Assembly: GCF_000020985.1 (NCBI RefSeq) | Contig: NC_011296.1 | Span: 1,230,001 to 1,294,000 of the forward strand | DNA: 64,000 bases | Direction: 5' to 3' | DNA from: Thermodesulfovibrio yellowstonii DSM 11347 | GTDB taxonomy: Bacteria; Nitrospirota; Thermodesulfovibrionia; Thermodesulfovibrionales; Thermodesulfovibrionaceae | In this document: positions 41,434-51,936 of the stretch, one piece after another | Numbering within the stretch: position 1 is the stretch's first letter | Layout: each line of letters starts with the position of its first letter | Program-made: the position numbers and the translations under genes | Notes under the pieces: generated by a model | Told to the model about the DNA's origin: nothing | The model's database searches: none | The model's input: only the letters and a program-made list of their open reading frames with translations

Positions 41434-42637
41434 GTATTATCTCAATGAAAAAATCTTTATAAAACTAATTGAGTTTCCTGCACTTTATAATATAAAAACA
41501 GATGAAATTTACTGTATTGATAAAAGGGCATTAAAAATACTCAGTGACATATCAGAAAGTAATGCTCTACCCAATACACTCAATAAAGGGGAAAAAGATG
41601 ACAAAAAATTCATTGAATACTGCTTAAATGAAGGAATTTTAACTAAAATCCCTCAAAAAAGAATTAAAACTGCAATAGAGCAATCACCAATTCCATCTCT
41701 AAGATATCTTGAGCTTCAGATTACAAATCGTTGCAATCTAAGATGCAAACATTGCTTTGTAAATTCAGGTACATGTCAGAAGAAAAAATTTTCGCATTTT
41801 GTAGATATAGACAAGTCTCAGGAACTTTCTTTTGAAAAAATAAAAAAAACTCTCAAAGAGTTTGAAAAAATGCAAGGATTAAGAGTTCTGATTACAGGTG
41901 GAGAACCTTTATTACATTCAGAATTTAAAAAAATTAATAATTTTATAAAAGACCTCGCTATAAGGAAAATTCTTTTTACAAATGGACTATTACTCAATGA
42001 TAACATATTAAAAAATCTAAATTTTGAAGAAATCCAGATAAGCCTTGACGGAATGAAAAGAGGACACGAAATATTAAGAGGACAGGGAACATTTGATAAA
42101 ACTTTAAAAGCAATTAAAAAATCCATTGATTACGGATTTCAAGTAAGTATCGCAACAGTTATTCATAAAGAAAACATAGAAGAGTTTGATGAACTTGAAA
42201 ACCTTATCAAAACTTTAAAAATAAGGGAATGGACCATTGATGCCCTTACAATTACAGGAAATTTGAAATTAAATAAAGAACTCTGGGTTTCTCCAGAAAA
42301 AACCTACACAATCATGCAGAAATATGGGTTTTCCGTAGAAGACCATCCAAGAGCAGAAGGATATGGATGTGGTGCCCATCTTATGGCAATCCTTGCAACA
42401 GGTTCAGTTGCTTTTTGTTCTTTCTATGAAAATGAACCTATTGGACAAATTGATGAAGGGTTAGAAAATCTATGGAAAAAGAAAAAACAGATTATTTTAA
42501 AAGAACTTGAATGTTCTGAAATAAACTGCGCATTTCTTCAGGAATGTAGAGGCGGTTGCAGATTTAGAGCCAGAACTTTAAGTGGAAATGAAAAATCTCC
42601 TGACCTATTTAAATGTTATCAGTTTGGCAGGCTATAG
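41420..42637 (+). CDS. Radical SAM/SPASM protein, substrate unknown
   Basis: A 405-residue radical SAM protein. An N-terminal PqqD-like domain (residues about 1-80: KTDEIYCIDKRALKILSDI) precedes the cluster motif ITNRCNLRCKHCFVNSG (C-x3-C-x2-C near residues 112-119) with TGGEPLL. The SPASM part has GCGAHL, VAFCSFYENEPIG, CSEINC and ECRGGCRFRA, then a last cysteine in FKCYQF. The fold suits a peptide maturase or haem/cofactor enzyme, but no precursor gene is visible nearby. It overlaps the MBL-fold gene 5' and the convergent radical SAM gene 3' by 29 nt. Confidence 0.82.
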   Translation: MKLGKYYLNEKIFIKLIEFPALYNIKTDEIYCIDKRALKILSDISESNALPNTLNKGEKDDKKFIEYCLNEGILTKIPQKRIKTAIEQSPIPSLRYLELQITNRCNLRCKHCFVNSGTCQKKKFSHFVDIDKSQELSFEKIKKTLKEFEKMQGLRVLITGGEPLLHSEFKKINNFIKDLAIRKILFTNGLLLNDNILKNLNFEEIQISLDGMKRGHEILRGQGTFDKTLKAIKKSIDYGFQVSIATVIHKENIEEFDELENLIKTLKIREWTIDALTITGNLKLNKELWVSPEKTYTIMQKYGFSVEDHPRAEGYGCGAHLMAILATGSVAFCSFYENEPIGQIDEGLENLWKKKKQIILKELECSEINCAFLQECRGGCRFRARTLSGNEKSPDLFKCYQFGRL

Positions 42638-44252
42638 CTATTGCTTTTTCGTACTCCTTCCACAAAGCCTCTTTGCTTAATCCTTCATGTTCAATAAAAT
42701 CCCATGGGAGATAATCATTAAATGATTTTATTTCATAAAGGCTATCCTGTATTTCATCAAAAAAATGCCAAAAATTTTCTCCCTTTGAAAGTCTCTCAAT
42801 CACTGAAATTGCTTTTCTTGGAGCCTTTGCAAAATAACCTTCCATGTAAGAATACTTCGGGACTTCATGAACAAGTTTAAATCCTTTAATCTGCAATGTG
42901 TCTTTTTTTAGTTTTTTCAGTTTCTCTTTAACTATTTCATATTTCTCCATTCTATGCCATTGAAACGGAGTAAAAGGCTTTGGAACAAATATACTGACAC
43001 TTGCTGTTATCTTGCGTTGAAAAACACTCCGAATTTTTTTAATAAGATTAACTATTTCATCAATCTCTTCGTCCTTTTCAAAAGGAAGACCTATCATGAA
43101 ATAAAGCTTGAGAATTTCAAGTTCTGTTTCATTAAGCTCTTGAGCAATAAGCAATAAATCATTTTCACTTATTTCCTTTTTTATTATCCTTCTGAGTCTG
43201 TCAGTCCCTGCTTCAGGAGCTAAAGTGACGGTTTTACGTAATGCGAGAGTTTTTAAAATTTCAATAGTAGATTTATCCGCCCTTAAGGAAGTAAAAGACA
43301 ATTCAACATCAGAAATTTTTAATAATTCTTTTAGTTCCTTATAAGCTGTAATTGAGGGAGCTATTAAACCTGCCTGAAAAGGTTTAAGTTCCTCAATTTT
43401 TGATTTTAAATCTTCAATGTTAGCCTTTCTGACAGGTTTATATACATGTCCTACAAGACAAAATCTACAACTAAAAGGACATCCACGCATGGTTTCAACA
43501 AGAAACATATTAGAAAATACAGCTTCTTGTGTTATTATTTGAGAAAAACTAAATTTTTTTGTAAATTCTTTACAGTAAACTCTTTTTATCTTTTCAGAAG
43601 CATTGTTCCAGACGGGTTGTCTTCCAATCAATTTTCCATGTGCATCATGTATTTCCTCATAAGCCTCTGGAACATAAAATCCATCAAGTTTTAAAACTTC
43701 TCGTTTAAGATTTTCTTTAAAATCCTCTTCATAGGAATTATTCTTAACAAACTTATAAACTTCAATAAATTTATCAATAAGTCCTTCAGCCTCACCAATG
43801 AAAATAATATCAAAAATTTGAGCTACAGGTTCGGGATTAGTAAAACATAAAACTCCACCTGCTATTACCAAAGGATGATTAAAATTCCTTTGAAAACTAT
43901 AGTAAGGAACCTTACCGAGTTCAAGGATTTTTAAAATGGATGGATAATCATTTTCAAAACAAAGACTGAAAGCCAATATATCAAATGCATAAATAGGAGT
44001 TTTTGATTCAAATGAAACAAGGGGATATTTTTTATAATCCTCTATATCTTTTGGAAGAAAAACTCTCTCACAGACAATATCTTTTCTTTGATTAAAAAGC
44101 CTGTAAACAGTTTGAAATCCTAAATTTGATATTCCAATCGGATATAAATTTGGATATATAAGACATATTCTTATTCTGCCACCATGTTCTTTAAAAATTG
44201 TGCCCTTTTCTTTCTCTAATAGAGCATTAATCTTTTCAAATATTTTTCTCAT
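42609..44252 (-). CDS. B12-binding-domain radical SAM protein
   Basis: A 547-residue radical SAM protein with an N-terminal cobalamin-binding-like domain (IRICLIYPNLYPIGISNLGF, IAGGVLCFTNPEPVAQIFD) and the cluster motif MRGCPFSCRFCLVGH near residue 258. TLAPEAGTDRLRRIIKKE is the family block after it. This class (related to TIGR03960) is of uncertain function; methyltransferase or tRNA-modifying roles have been proposed for relatives. It is last in line of the dcw cluster, overlapping ftsZ by 17 nt, so probably read with it. Confidence 0.82.
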   Translation of the reverse strand: MRKIFEKINALLEKEKGTIFKEHGGRIRICLIYPNLYPIGISNLGFQTVYRLFNQRKDIVCERVFLPKDIEDYKKYPLVSFESKTPIYAFDILAFSLCFENDYPSILKILELGKVPYYSFQRNFNHPLVIAGGVLCFTNPEPVAQIFDIIFIGEAEGLIDKFIEVYKFVKNNSYEEDFKENLKREVLKLDGFYVPEAYEEIHDAHGKLIGRQPVWNNASEKIKRVYCKEFTKKFSFSQIITQEAVFSNMFLVETMRGCPFSCRFCLVGHVYKPVRKANIEDLKSKIEELKPFQAGLIAPSITAYKELKELLKISDVELSFTSLRADKSTIEILKTLALRKTVTLAPEAGTDRLRRIIKKEISENDLLLIAQELNETELEILKLYFMIGLPFEKDEEIDEIVNLIKKIRSVFQRKITASVSIFVPKPFTPFQWHRMEKYEIVKEKLKKLKKDTLQIKGFKLVHEVPKYSYMEGYFAKAPRKAISVIERLSKGENFWHFFDEIQDSLYEIKSFNDYLPWDFIEHEGLSKEALWKEYEKAIAIACQTDNI

Positions 44253-45618
44253 TCAGTATTTTATGTTTCTTTCTTAAATAAGCTGGAATATCAATTTCAT
44301 CTTCAATCTCTGGAGGAATATCTTTGGAAGGTTCTTTAAGAAAGATAACTGAATTTTCATGTTCTACAGGCTCTGTTTTTTGTTTTTCATCAGTAGGCTC
44401 TAATTTTGTTTCAGAATGTTTAGTATTTTCTTGAGCTGAGACTGAAGATACTAAATGCTCATCTGTTTCTTTTTTCAAAGAAGTTTCTGATGCGGTCATA
44501 TCTAAATCTGACTGTTTACTGGAAAAATTTGAAACTGAATCAAGACTTAATGAAGAAAGAGATTGAATATCTTTTGAAATAATTCTCTTTGTTTCTTTCA
44601 AAGAAATGCTGCTACTTTTAGGCATCCATTTCTCAGTGGAGCTTAAAGTTATCTCTTCAGATTTATCCTCAAAACCTGTTGCAATGACCGTGACAAATAT
44701 CTCATTTTCTATTTCAGATTTTATTACAGTTCCAAATATTATATTTGCGTCTTCATGGGCAATATCATATACAGTCCCAGCAATTTCTTGAACTTCATCA
44801 AGAGTAAGATCAAATCCTCCAGTGATATTTATGAGAATTCTTTTAGCACCTTCTATGGATGTTTCTTCAAGCAGTGGATTATTAATTGCCCGGCGAGCTG
44901 CCTCAGTTGCTCCTTCCTGTTTTGTGCATGTTCCAAGTCCTATCACAGCCTTACCAGAGTTTTCAATAATAGTCCTTACATCTGCAAAATCTCTATTTAT
45001 AAAGCCTGGACTTAAAATAAGATCTGAAATTCCCTGAACAGCCTGCCTTAAAATATCATTAGCAATTGCGAAAGATTTCACAAGAGGAGTTCCTTTTTCA
45101 ACAACCATGTAAATTCTATCATTAGGAATAACAATTATAGTATCTACATATTTTTTAAGCTCTTTTATTCCAACAACTGCATTATGAAGCCTTTTTTTAC
45201 CCTCAAAATAAAAGGGCTTAGTAACAACTGCTACTGTCAGTATTCCAAGTTCTTTTGCTAAAGAAGCAATCACAGGTGCAGCACCAGTTCCTGTTCCTCC
45301 ACCCATTCCAGCAGTTATAAAAATCAAATCAGAACCTTCTATGCAAGAAAGAAGTGTATCCTTGTCTTCAAATGCTGATTTCTTGCCAAGTTCTGGATCA
45401 GAACCTGCACCAAGACCTTTTGTAAGCTCTTTTCCAATCTGCACTTTAACAGGAGCTAAGGAAATTTCAAGATGTTGTATATCTGTATTTACTGCTATAA
45501 ATTCAACTCCATAAATACCAGAAGAAATCATTGTATTTACAGCATTCGTGCCTGCTCCTCCAACTCCTATCACCTTTATCTTTGCTACAGGTCTCTCTAC
45601 TTCTTCAATTTCAAACAT
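44236..45618 (-). CDS. ftsZ: Cell division GTPase FtsZ
   Basis: Tubulin homologue that forms the Z ring, 460 residues. The GTP-binding GGGTGTGAAP signature is near residue 104, N-terminal VGGAGTNAVNTM and the T7 loop NRDFADVRTI follow. The C-terminal linker (residues about 320-440) is long, acidic and Ser/Glu/Lys-rich. It ends in the conserved DIPAYLRKK peptide that binds FtsA and other partners. GGAGGAG site upstream of ATG 45618. Confidence 0.97.
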   Translation of the reverse strand: MFEIEEVERPVAKIKVIGVGGAGTNAVNTMISSGIYGVEFIAVNTDIQHLEISLAPVKVQIGKELTKGLGAGSDPELGKKSAFEDKDTLLSCIEGSDLIFITAGMGGGTGTGAAPVIASLAKELGILTVAVVTKPFYFEGKKRLHNAVVGIKELKKYVDTIIVIPNDRIYMVVEKGTPLVKSFAIANDILRQAVQGISDLILSPGFINRDFADVRTIIENSGKAVIGLGTCTKQEGATEAARRAINNPLLEETSIEGAKRILINITGGFDLTLDEVQEIAGTVYDIAHEDANIIFGTVIKSEIENEIFVTVIATGFEDKSEEITLSSTEKWMPKSSSISLKETKRIISKDIQSLSSLSLDSVSNFSSKQSDLDMTASETSLKKETDEHLVSSVSAQENTKHSETKLEPTDEKQKTEPVEHENSVIFLKEPSKDIPPEIEDEIDIPAYLRKKHKILNEKNI

Positions 45619-45641
45619 TTTGCTCCTCCTCCCTTCTAATT

Positions 45642-46928
45642 TTATTTAAACTTTCTTAAGGTTTTTTCCATTATCCATGTTCCAATTTTACTAAATAATT
45701 TCGCTAAACCAGAGTATGACTCACTAAAACCTCTTGTTTTAATTGCATAAATTATTGTTCCTATGGTTGAAGCAAATTCGGGAGTAAAAATTTCTTCAAA
45801 TTCCTCTTTCTGCTCCATTATACTTTCATCTAAACCAAACTCGGAACAAACTGTCATGAGTCCTGTATCTGGTTTTCCTATTCTTGCAGGTATTGATAAA
45901 AATCCTTCAGCTAAGGAGATAAAACCCTGCATCAATGATGTCCCACCTGTAAAAACTACTGAAGATATAGAAATATCCTGAGGGATAGAGGTAAATTCCT
46001 TTTTTAAGACTTCCAGTATTTCTTCACATCTTGCATAGATTATCTCTTTTATCACATTAAGAGGAATTTTAATAGAATGCTTATCCAGTCCAACAATTTC
46101 TATATCTTTTTCATTTTCTTTGAACTTCAAACTACCAAATCTGATATCAGGCAATGCAACTCCGAATTGCGTTTTTATTCTCTCTGCTTCATGGAATGGA
46201 ATTTTTAATCCTATTGCTAAATCATTTGTAATGTGATTACCTCCGATACCATATGTTGCAACATGTCTTAAATAACCATCATAAAATACTGCCATGTCTA
46301 TGCTTCCTCCACCTATATCAACAACCAGTGTTCCCATTTCTTTATCATGTTCTGAAAGTGTAGCCTCCGAAGAAGCCACACTCTGAAGCACAATGTCTTC
46401 AACTTCAATGCCCGCTTTATTACAACATGTAATAAGATTCTGAATATGTGACGATGAAGCAGTTATAATATAAACCTTAGACTCAAGCCTTAATGCCTTC
46501 ATTCCAACAGGATCTTTTATCCCGTTTACTCCATCCACAACAAATTCAACAGGTAGAATATGAACTGCCTGTCTATCATAAGGAATCTGCATAGCAGTTG
46601 CTGCTTCAATTGCTAAATCAACATCCTGTTCTGTTACTTCTCTCTTCTTTACTTTTACTGCTGCATTACTACATATACCTTCAATATCACTTCCAGAGGA
46701 ACAAACAAAAGCTTTTTTCAATCTTATTCCTAAGGTGCTCTCTATATCCTGTAAAGATTTCTTAATAGATGAAATCATTGCTTCCATGTCAACTATTTTG
46801 CCTCTTTTTAAACCAGCAGATGGATAACTCTTTAAAAAATCAATTACTAATTTTCCACTTTCAATTTTTGCTCCTGCAAATGATATTTTTGTTGTTCCAA
46901 TATCAATTACTTTAATCATTTCACTCAT
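45642..46928 (-). CDS. ftsA: Cell division protein FtsA
   Basis: Actin-like ATPase that tethers FtsZ to the membrane, 428 residues. IDIGTTKIS phosphate loop near residue 8, a 1C domain, VVDIGGGSIDMAVF near residue 203 and GGTSLMQGF near residue 330 are all present. A C-terminal amphipathic helix (TWIMEKTLRKFK) gives the membrane-targeting sequence. It is 23 nt upstream of ftsZ. Confidence 0.96.
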   Translation of the reverse strand: MSEMIKVIDIGTTKISFAGAKIESGKLVIDFLKSYPSAGLKRGKIVDMEAMISSIKKSLQDIESTLGIRLKKAFVCSSGSDIEGICSNAAVKVKKREVTEQDVDLAIEAATAMQIPYDRQAVHILPVEFVVDGVNGIKDPVGMKALRLESKVYIITASSSHIQNLITCCNKAGIEVEDIVLQSVASSEATLSEHDKEMGTLVVDIGGGSIDMAVFYDGYLRHVATYGIGGNHITNDLAIGLKIPFHEAERIKTQFGVALPDIRFGSLKFKENEKDIEIVGLDKHSIKIPLNVIKEIIYARCEEILEVLKKEFTSIPQDISISSVVFTGGTSLMQGFISLAEGFLSIPARIGKPDTGLMTVCSEFGLDESIMEQKEEFEEIFTPEFASTIGTIIYAIKTRGFSESYSGLAKLFSKIGTWIMEKTLRKFK

Positions 46929-46940
46929 TTTTAAAATCCT

Positions 46941-47675
46941 CTATTCAACAGGTTTTACTATCACTCTATCGGGAACTCTTAGGTCAATGTATTGAACATT
47001 TAAACCTCTTTTTTGAATCTCGCCATTAACTACAAGATATTTCGCAAATTTTGCTTCAAGCTCTCCTTTGCCTACAATAATTGGGAAATTATTTATATAA
47101 AGAGTCAGGTCATCTGGATTATTGCCTGTTATTATTATTTTATCATCAGCTTTTACAAAACCTTTATGATTAATGAAATTGAGTAGTTTGACGGCTTCAT
47201 TAAGAGTTTCTTTGTTTTTGAATGGATCAATATTTTTTATGATAGGTAAAAAAATGGTTGGGTTTGTTTCTTTGGTGTCTACTTCAGAAACATGCTTATC
47301 CTTTTGAATCTTTTCAGTGAAATTCTCAAGAACCTGAGCTTCGTAATCAACCAAATAATAATTTTCATTAAACATAGCAATAGCAACCGGAGTGGATTCC
47401 TTTATATAAATTGTCATTGTTCCGTTTAAATCTTTTCTTATAATTGCATCTTTTATCCATGGCGTTTTTTTTAGTCTTTCATATAAAGTCTTTGATGACG
47501 GATAAATGATAGAATTCCCTTCTTTTATTGACAGGATTGCTCTGATTTCTTTATCAGTTAGATGTTTATTACCAATAATAACAACATTCCTTACAGTAAA
47601 TTCCTCAAAAGCCAAAAAACCAACTAATACAACAAAAAAAACGCATATTAAAATTATCCATTTCTTACTTTTCAT
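46941..47675 (-). CDS. ftsQ: Cell division protein FtsQ
   Basis: Bitopic division protein of 244 residues: one N-terminal helix ([18 protein letters not shown]), a POTRA domain ([21 protein letters not shown]) and an FtsQ beta domain ending in [17 protein letters not shown]. It overlaps ddl by 11 nt. Confidence 0.93.
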
Positions 47676-48579
47676 TATTTTTAAGTGAAAGTTCCAGAAT
47701 CTCTTTAACTAAACCTTTAAAATCATAACCAGCAAGTGAAGCTATTTTAGGTAAAAGAGATGTTTCTGTCATGCCAGGAATTGTATTTACTTCAAGAACA
47801 TAAGGATTACCTTGTTGATCAACTATCATATCAACCCTTGTACCCCCTTTACAATTTAGCGACTTATGAGCTTTGAGTCCAAGTTCTTTGAGTTTCTCAT
47901 AAAGAGCATTATCTATCTCAGGAGGCAGTATATATTCAGTCAAACCTTTTGTATACTTTGCTTCATAGCTGTAAAAACCTTTTTTAGGTCTTACTTCAAC
48001 TCCTCCAAGAGCTTTATCTCCTAATACTCCAATATGTATTTCTCTGCCTTCAATAAATTTCTCTATAATTACTCGTTTCCCAAATTGGAATGCTTCATTA
48101 ATTGCATTCTTAAACTCTCTCTCATTTTTAACAATGTTTACTCCTATAGATGATCCTTCCTCTGCAGGTTTTACAACACAGGGAAAACTAAAAGATGATA
48201 GACTAACGGCTGAACTTATATAATCTTTTTTATTAAGCACTTTAAAAGGAGGAACAGGAATACCGTGATAAAGAAATATCTTCTTTGATGCTTCCTTATC
48301 CATTGCCAGAGCAGAAGCAAGAACTCCTGAACCAGTATATGGAATACCCATAACTTCAAGCATCCCCTGAACTGCTCCATTTTCTCCCCATCCACCATGA
48401 AGAACAAGAAAAGCTATATCAATTTTTTCTATTTTTATCTTCTCACAAAGGTCTATTCCTGCATCTATAAATACCACATCATATCCAAGTTCTTTTAAGG
48501 CATTGAAGACCGCCTGTCCACTCCTAAGAGAGACTTCTCTCTCTGAGGAAATTCCTCCCGCGATTACTCCAACTTTCAT
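47665..48579 (-). CDS. ddl: D-alanine--D-alanine ligase
   Basis: ATP-grasp ligase making D-Ala-D-Ala for peptidoglycan, 304 residues. N-terminal [48 protein letters not shown] and the C-terminal [18 protein letters not shown] metal loop are complete. It sits between murB and ftsQ as in many dcw clusters. Confidence 0.96.
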
Positions 48580-48580
48580 A

Positions 48581-49468
48581 TTAAGCCTCCAAAATTTTTA
48601 TCTCAGGCACCAATTCTATTGAAAAAAGCTTGAATACCTTTTCCTTAACAATATCCATTAACTTTAAAAAATCATTTGCCTTACCTTTACCAACATTAAT
48701 GAAATAGTTAGCATGGAGATGACTTATAAGTATATCTCCAACTCTGAATCCTTTTAGTCCTGCTTTTTCTATTAAATAACCTGCTGATTGTCCTTCTGGA
48801 TTTTTAAATACGCATCCTGCAGAATACTCTCTTAAAGGTTGAGTCTGTTTTTTTCTTTGGAGAAACTGTTTCATCCTGTTAAAAGCCTCTCCATCATCTT
48901 CCTTTAAACTAAAGGTTGCAGATTTTATAAGCCATGTTTCAACCAAATTTGAGCTACGATATTGAAAAGTAATATCTTGTTTTTTTAGAATTTTAGTTTC
49001 CAGTTTATCGGTTATAATTTCAACTTCTGCAAGGCAATCACTAATTTCATATCCAAAAGAGCCTGCATTGCCTTTTATTGCACCTCCAACTGTTCCTGGT
49101 ATACCAATAAGACCTTCTATTCCTGAAAGCTTTATTTTTAAAACAAAAGCAAGAAGTCTTGGCAACATTACGCCAGCTGAAGTCCTTATGGTAAATCCTT
49201 CAAGATTTATTCTCTTCATTTGCTTTGTATTGATTATCACTCCCTTAAATCCTTCATCATGCACAACTAAATTACTGCCTCCTCCTATAACATAGTATGC
49301 TGTTCCTTCATTTCTTATAATTTCAAGCAATTTTAAAACAGAGTCTTCATCTGGAAATACAACAAAGTCTGCATATCCTCCAATTCTAAGAGTTGTATAT
49401 TTAGCCAAAGACTCATATTTTTTATAAGGTATCCTATTTTCTTTTAAGAAAATTTCAATATTTTTCAT
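48581..49468 (-). CDS. murB: UDP-N-acetylenolpyruvoylglucosamine reductase MurB
   Basis: FAD enzyme forming UDP-MurNAc, 295 residues. [45 protein letters not shown] and [22 protein letters not shown] (in outline) are standard, with the catalytic serine type II/I region AGCVFKNP. It overlaps murC by 4 nt. Confidence 0.96.
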
Positions 49469-50835
49469 AACTTCTCTTTAATGCTTTCCCCAACTTTGTA
49501 TACATCTCCTGCTCCAATCGTAAAAACAAGGTCTCCTTCTTTTAATTCTCTTAAAATATCAATTTTTATATCTTCTTTGTCAGGATTGAATATCACATTA
49601 ACTCCTACATTTTTCAATTTTTCATATAAAATCTCTGCACTTACTCCTTCAATAGGAGGTTCACTTGCGGCATATATATCCATGAGAAATAAAACATCAT
49701 TTTTTCTTAATGTTGTCTTAAAAACCTGAATAAACTGTTCCATCAAATCTCTTGTTCTTGTATATCTGTGAGGCTGAAAAATTACGCAGAGCCTTTGTGG
49801 TTTTAGCCATAAAGCAGTTTTTATTACAGCCTTTATCTCTGTTGGATGATGTCCATAGTCATCATAAAATTTTACACCATTTTTCTCACCTTTAAACTCA
49901 AATCTTCTGCTAATGCCTGTAAAATTCTCAAGGGATTCTCTTACTTTTTCAATAGGTATGGAAAGCTCCTTTGCCACAGCTATAGTTGCAAGAGCATTTA
50001 ATACATTGTGATTTCCCGGAACAGTAATTGCAAATCTTCCAAGAAACTTATTTCTAAAAAAAGCGTCAAATAAGACTTTTGAGGATGAATATTCAATATT
50101 TTTCGCGCAAAAATCAGATGCCTCATCAAAACCATAGGTTACATATCTTCTTGTTAGATGAGGAATTAAATCTCTTATATGTCTGCACTCTCTGCAAAGA
50201 ACTGAAACACCATAAAAAGGAACTTTATTTGCAAACTCAAGAAAAGCTTTTTTAATTCTTTTAAGATTTTTGAAATAATCAAGATGTTCTCTGTCAATGT
50301 TTGTAATAACAGAAACAGCAGGTGAAAGTTTAAGAAAACTTCCATCACTTTCATCAGCCTCTGCCACAAGAAATTCACCCTGACCTAATTTTGCATTTGT
50401 TCCTATAGATTTAAGTTTCCCTCCAATAACAATTGTAGGATCAAATCCAGCATCACTTAAAATAGTGGCAATAAATGAAGTGGTTGTTGTCTTACCATGT
50501 GCACCTGCAACTAAAATGGAATATTTAAGTCTACAAAGTTCAGCAAGCATCTCAGCTCTTGGAATGACTGGAATTCCAAGTGATCTTGCTTTAATAATTT
50601 CAGGATTATCAGGTTTTACCGCAGAAGAAAAAACCACCACTTCTGTGTTATCAATATTATCACTGCTATGTCCTATGAATACTTTTATCCCAAGTTTTTT
50701 TAATCTTCTTACAGTGTCAGACTCTTTTATATCAGAGCCTGAAACTGTATAACCCATGTTATGAAGAACTTCCGCTATACCGCTCATTCCAATTCCGCCA
50801 ATTCCAACAAAATGAATTCTTTTGTATTGATACAT
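49465..50835 (-). CDS. murC: UDP-N-acetylmuramate--L-alanine ligase MurC
   Basis: Mur ligase adding L-Ala, 456 residues. HFVGIGGIGMSGIAEVL, the ATP loop AGAHGKTTTTSFIA near residue 108, ADESDGSFL, NIDREHLDYF and DDYGHHPTEI are all present. Next to murG (upstream, 1 nt) and murB. Confidence 0.97.
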   Translation of the reverse strand: MYQYKRIHFVGIGGIGMSGIAEVLHNMGYTVSGSDIKESDTVRRLKKLGIKVFIGHSSDNIDNTEVVVFSSAVKPDNPEIIKARSLGIPVIPRAEMLAELCRLKYSILVAGAHGKTTTTSFIATILSDAGFDPTIVIGGKLKSIGTNAKLGQGEFLVAEADESDGSFLKLSPAVSVITNIDREHLDYFKNLKRIKKAFLEFANKVPFYGVSVLCRECRHIRDLIPHLTRRYVTYGFDEASDFCAKNIEYSSSKVLFDAFFRNKFLGRFAITVPGNHNVLNALATIAVAKELSIPIEKVRESLENFTGISRRFEFKGEKNGVKFYDDYGHHPTEIKAVIKTALWLKPQRLCVIFQPHRYTRTRDLMEQFIQVFKTTLRKNDVLFLMDIYAASEPPIEGVSAEILYEKLKNVGVNVIFNPDKEDIKIDILRELKEGDLVFTIGAGDVYKVGESIKEKL

Positions 50836-51936
50836 TTATCTTTTCCTCCTGAGCAAACTTTCTGCAATTTCTATAATTTTCTCTCCTGCATAAGGTTTTC
50901 CAAAAGCAAGTGATGCCATTTCCATCTCTTTCATAATTTCTGGTTTATTTAAAATTTTATTAATCTTTTTTGCAAGAACCTCCCCATTTAACTCCCTGTC
51001 AAGAATAAGTTCACATGCACCTCTGCTAAGAAGTCTTCTTGCATTCATTTCCTGATGATTATATGCAGCATATGGATATGGAATAAGAATTGATGCCTTA
51101 CCAATAGCTGTGAGCTCTGCAACAGTGGATGCACCCGCCCTTGAAATAACTAAATCTGCTACTGAGTAAGCTTCTACCATATCATATATAAATGGCAATA
51201 CAGTTGCTCTAAATGATAAGTTTCTATACTCATTGTAAACCCAGTTATAGTCAGCCTCACCTGTTTGATGAATTATCTGTATCCTGTTTTTTAAAGGAAG
51301 CAAATATGAAAGTCCTTCTGTCATAGCCTTGTTTATCTTTCTTGCTCCAAGACTACCTCCCAAAATCAGTATTGTAATTCTTCCTTCTTCAATATCAAAA
51401 AGTTTTTTTGCCTTTTCCTTATTTCCTTCTAAAATTTTCTTTCTAATTGGAGTTCCTGTTAAATATGTCTTCTCCCTTGAGAAATACTCTATTGTCTCTG
51501 GATATGTTATCGCAACAGCAGAAGCAATTTTGCCAAGTAATTTATTCGCAAGCCCTGGAACAGTATTTTGTTCAAGAATAATCGTAGGAATTTTTTTCAA
51601 AAAAGCTGCTAAAACAACTGGAAACGATGCATATCCTCCAACTCCGAAAACAATATCTGGAGCAAATGAATTTATAATATTTTTTGATTCAAACATGGAT
51701 TTTAAAAGACTCTTCAGCGATTTTGCCTTTTCACTAAAAGACTTTCCAACAAATCCCTGAATTGAAATAAAACTTAACTCATAGCCTGTTTTAGGTATTA
51801 CCTTTGCCTCCAGTCCTTTTGGAGTTCCCACAAAGATAATTTGAGCCTCTGGATATTTACCTATCAAACTCTCTGCAAGAGCAATGCCAGGGAAAAGATG
51901 TCCCCCTGTTCCTCCACCTGCAATAATAACTCTCAT
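50836..51936 (-). CDS. murG: UDP-GlcNAc transferase MurG (lipid II synthesis)
   Basis: Membrane-associated glycosyltransferase adding GlcNAc to lipid I, 366 residues. IIAGGTGGHLFPGIALAE near the N-terminus, FGVGGYASFP, EQNTVPGLANKLL, GGSLGARKIN and the SRAGASTVAELTAIGKASILIPYP region (summarised) are diagnostic. It overlaps ftsW by 4 nt. Confidence 0.97.
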   Translation of the reverse strand: MRVIIAGGGTGGHLFPGIALAESLIGKYPEAQIIFVGTPKGLEAKVIPKTGYELSFISIQGFVGKSFSEKAKSLKSLLKSMFESKNIINSFAPDIVFGVGGYASFPVVLAAFLKKIPTIILEQNTVPGLANKLLGKIASAVAITYPETIEYFSREKTYLTGTPIRKKILEGNKEKAKKLFDIEEGRITILILGGSLGARKINKAMTEGLSYLLPLKNRIQIIHQTGEADYNWVYNEYRNLSFRATVLPFIYDMVEAYSVADLVISRAGASTVAELTAIGKASILIPYPYAAYNHQEMNARRLLSRGACELILDRELNGEVLAKKINKILNKPEIMKEMEMASLAFGKPYAGEKIIEIAESLLRRKR

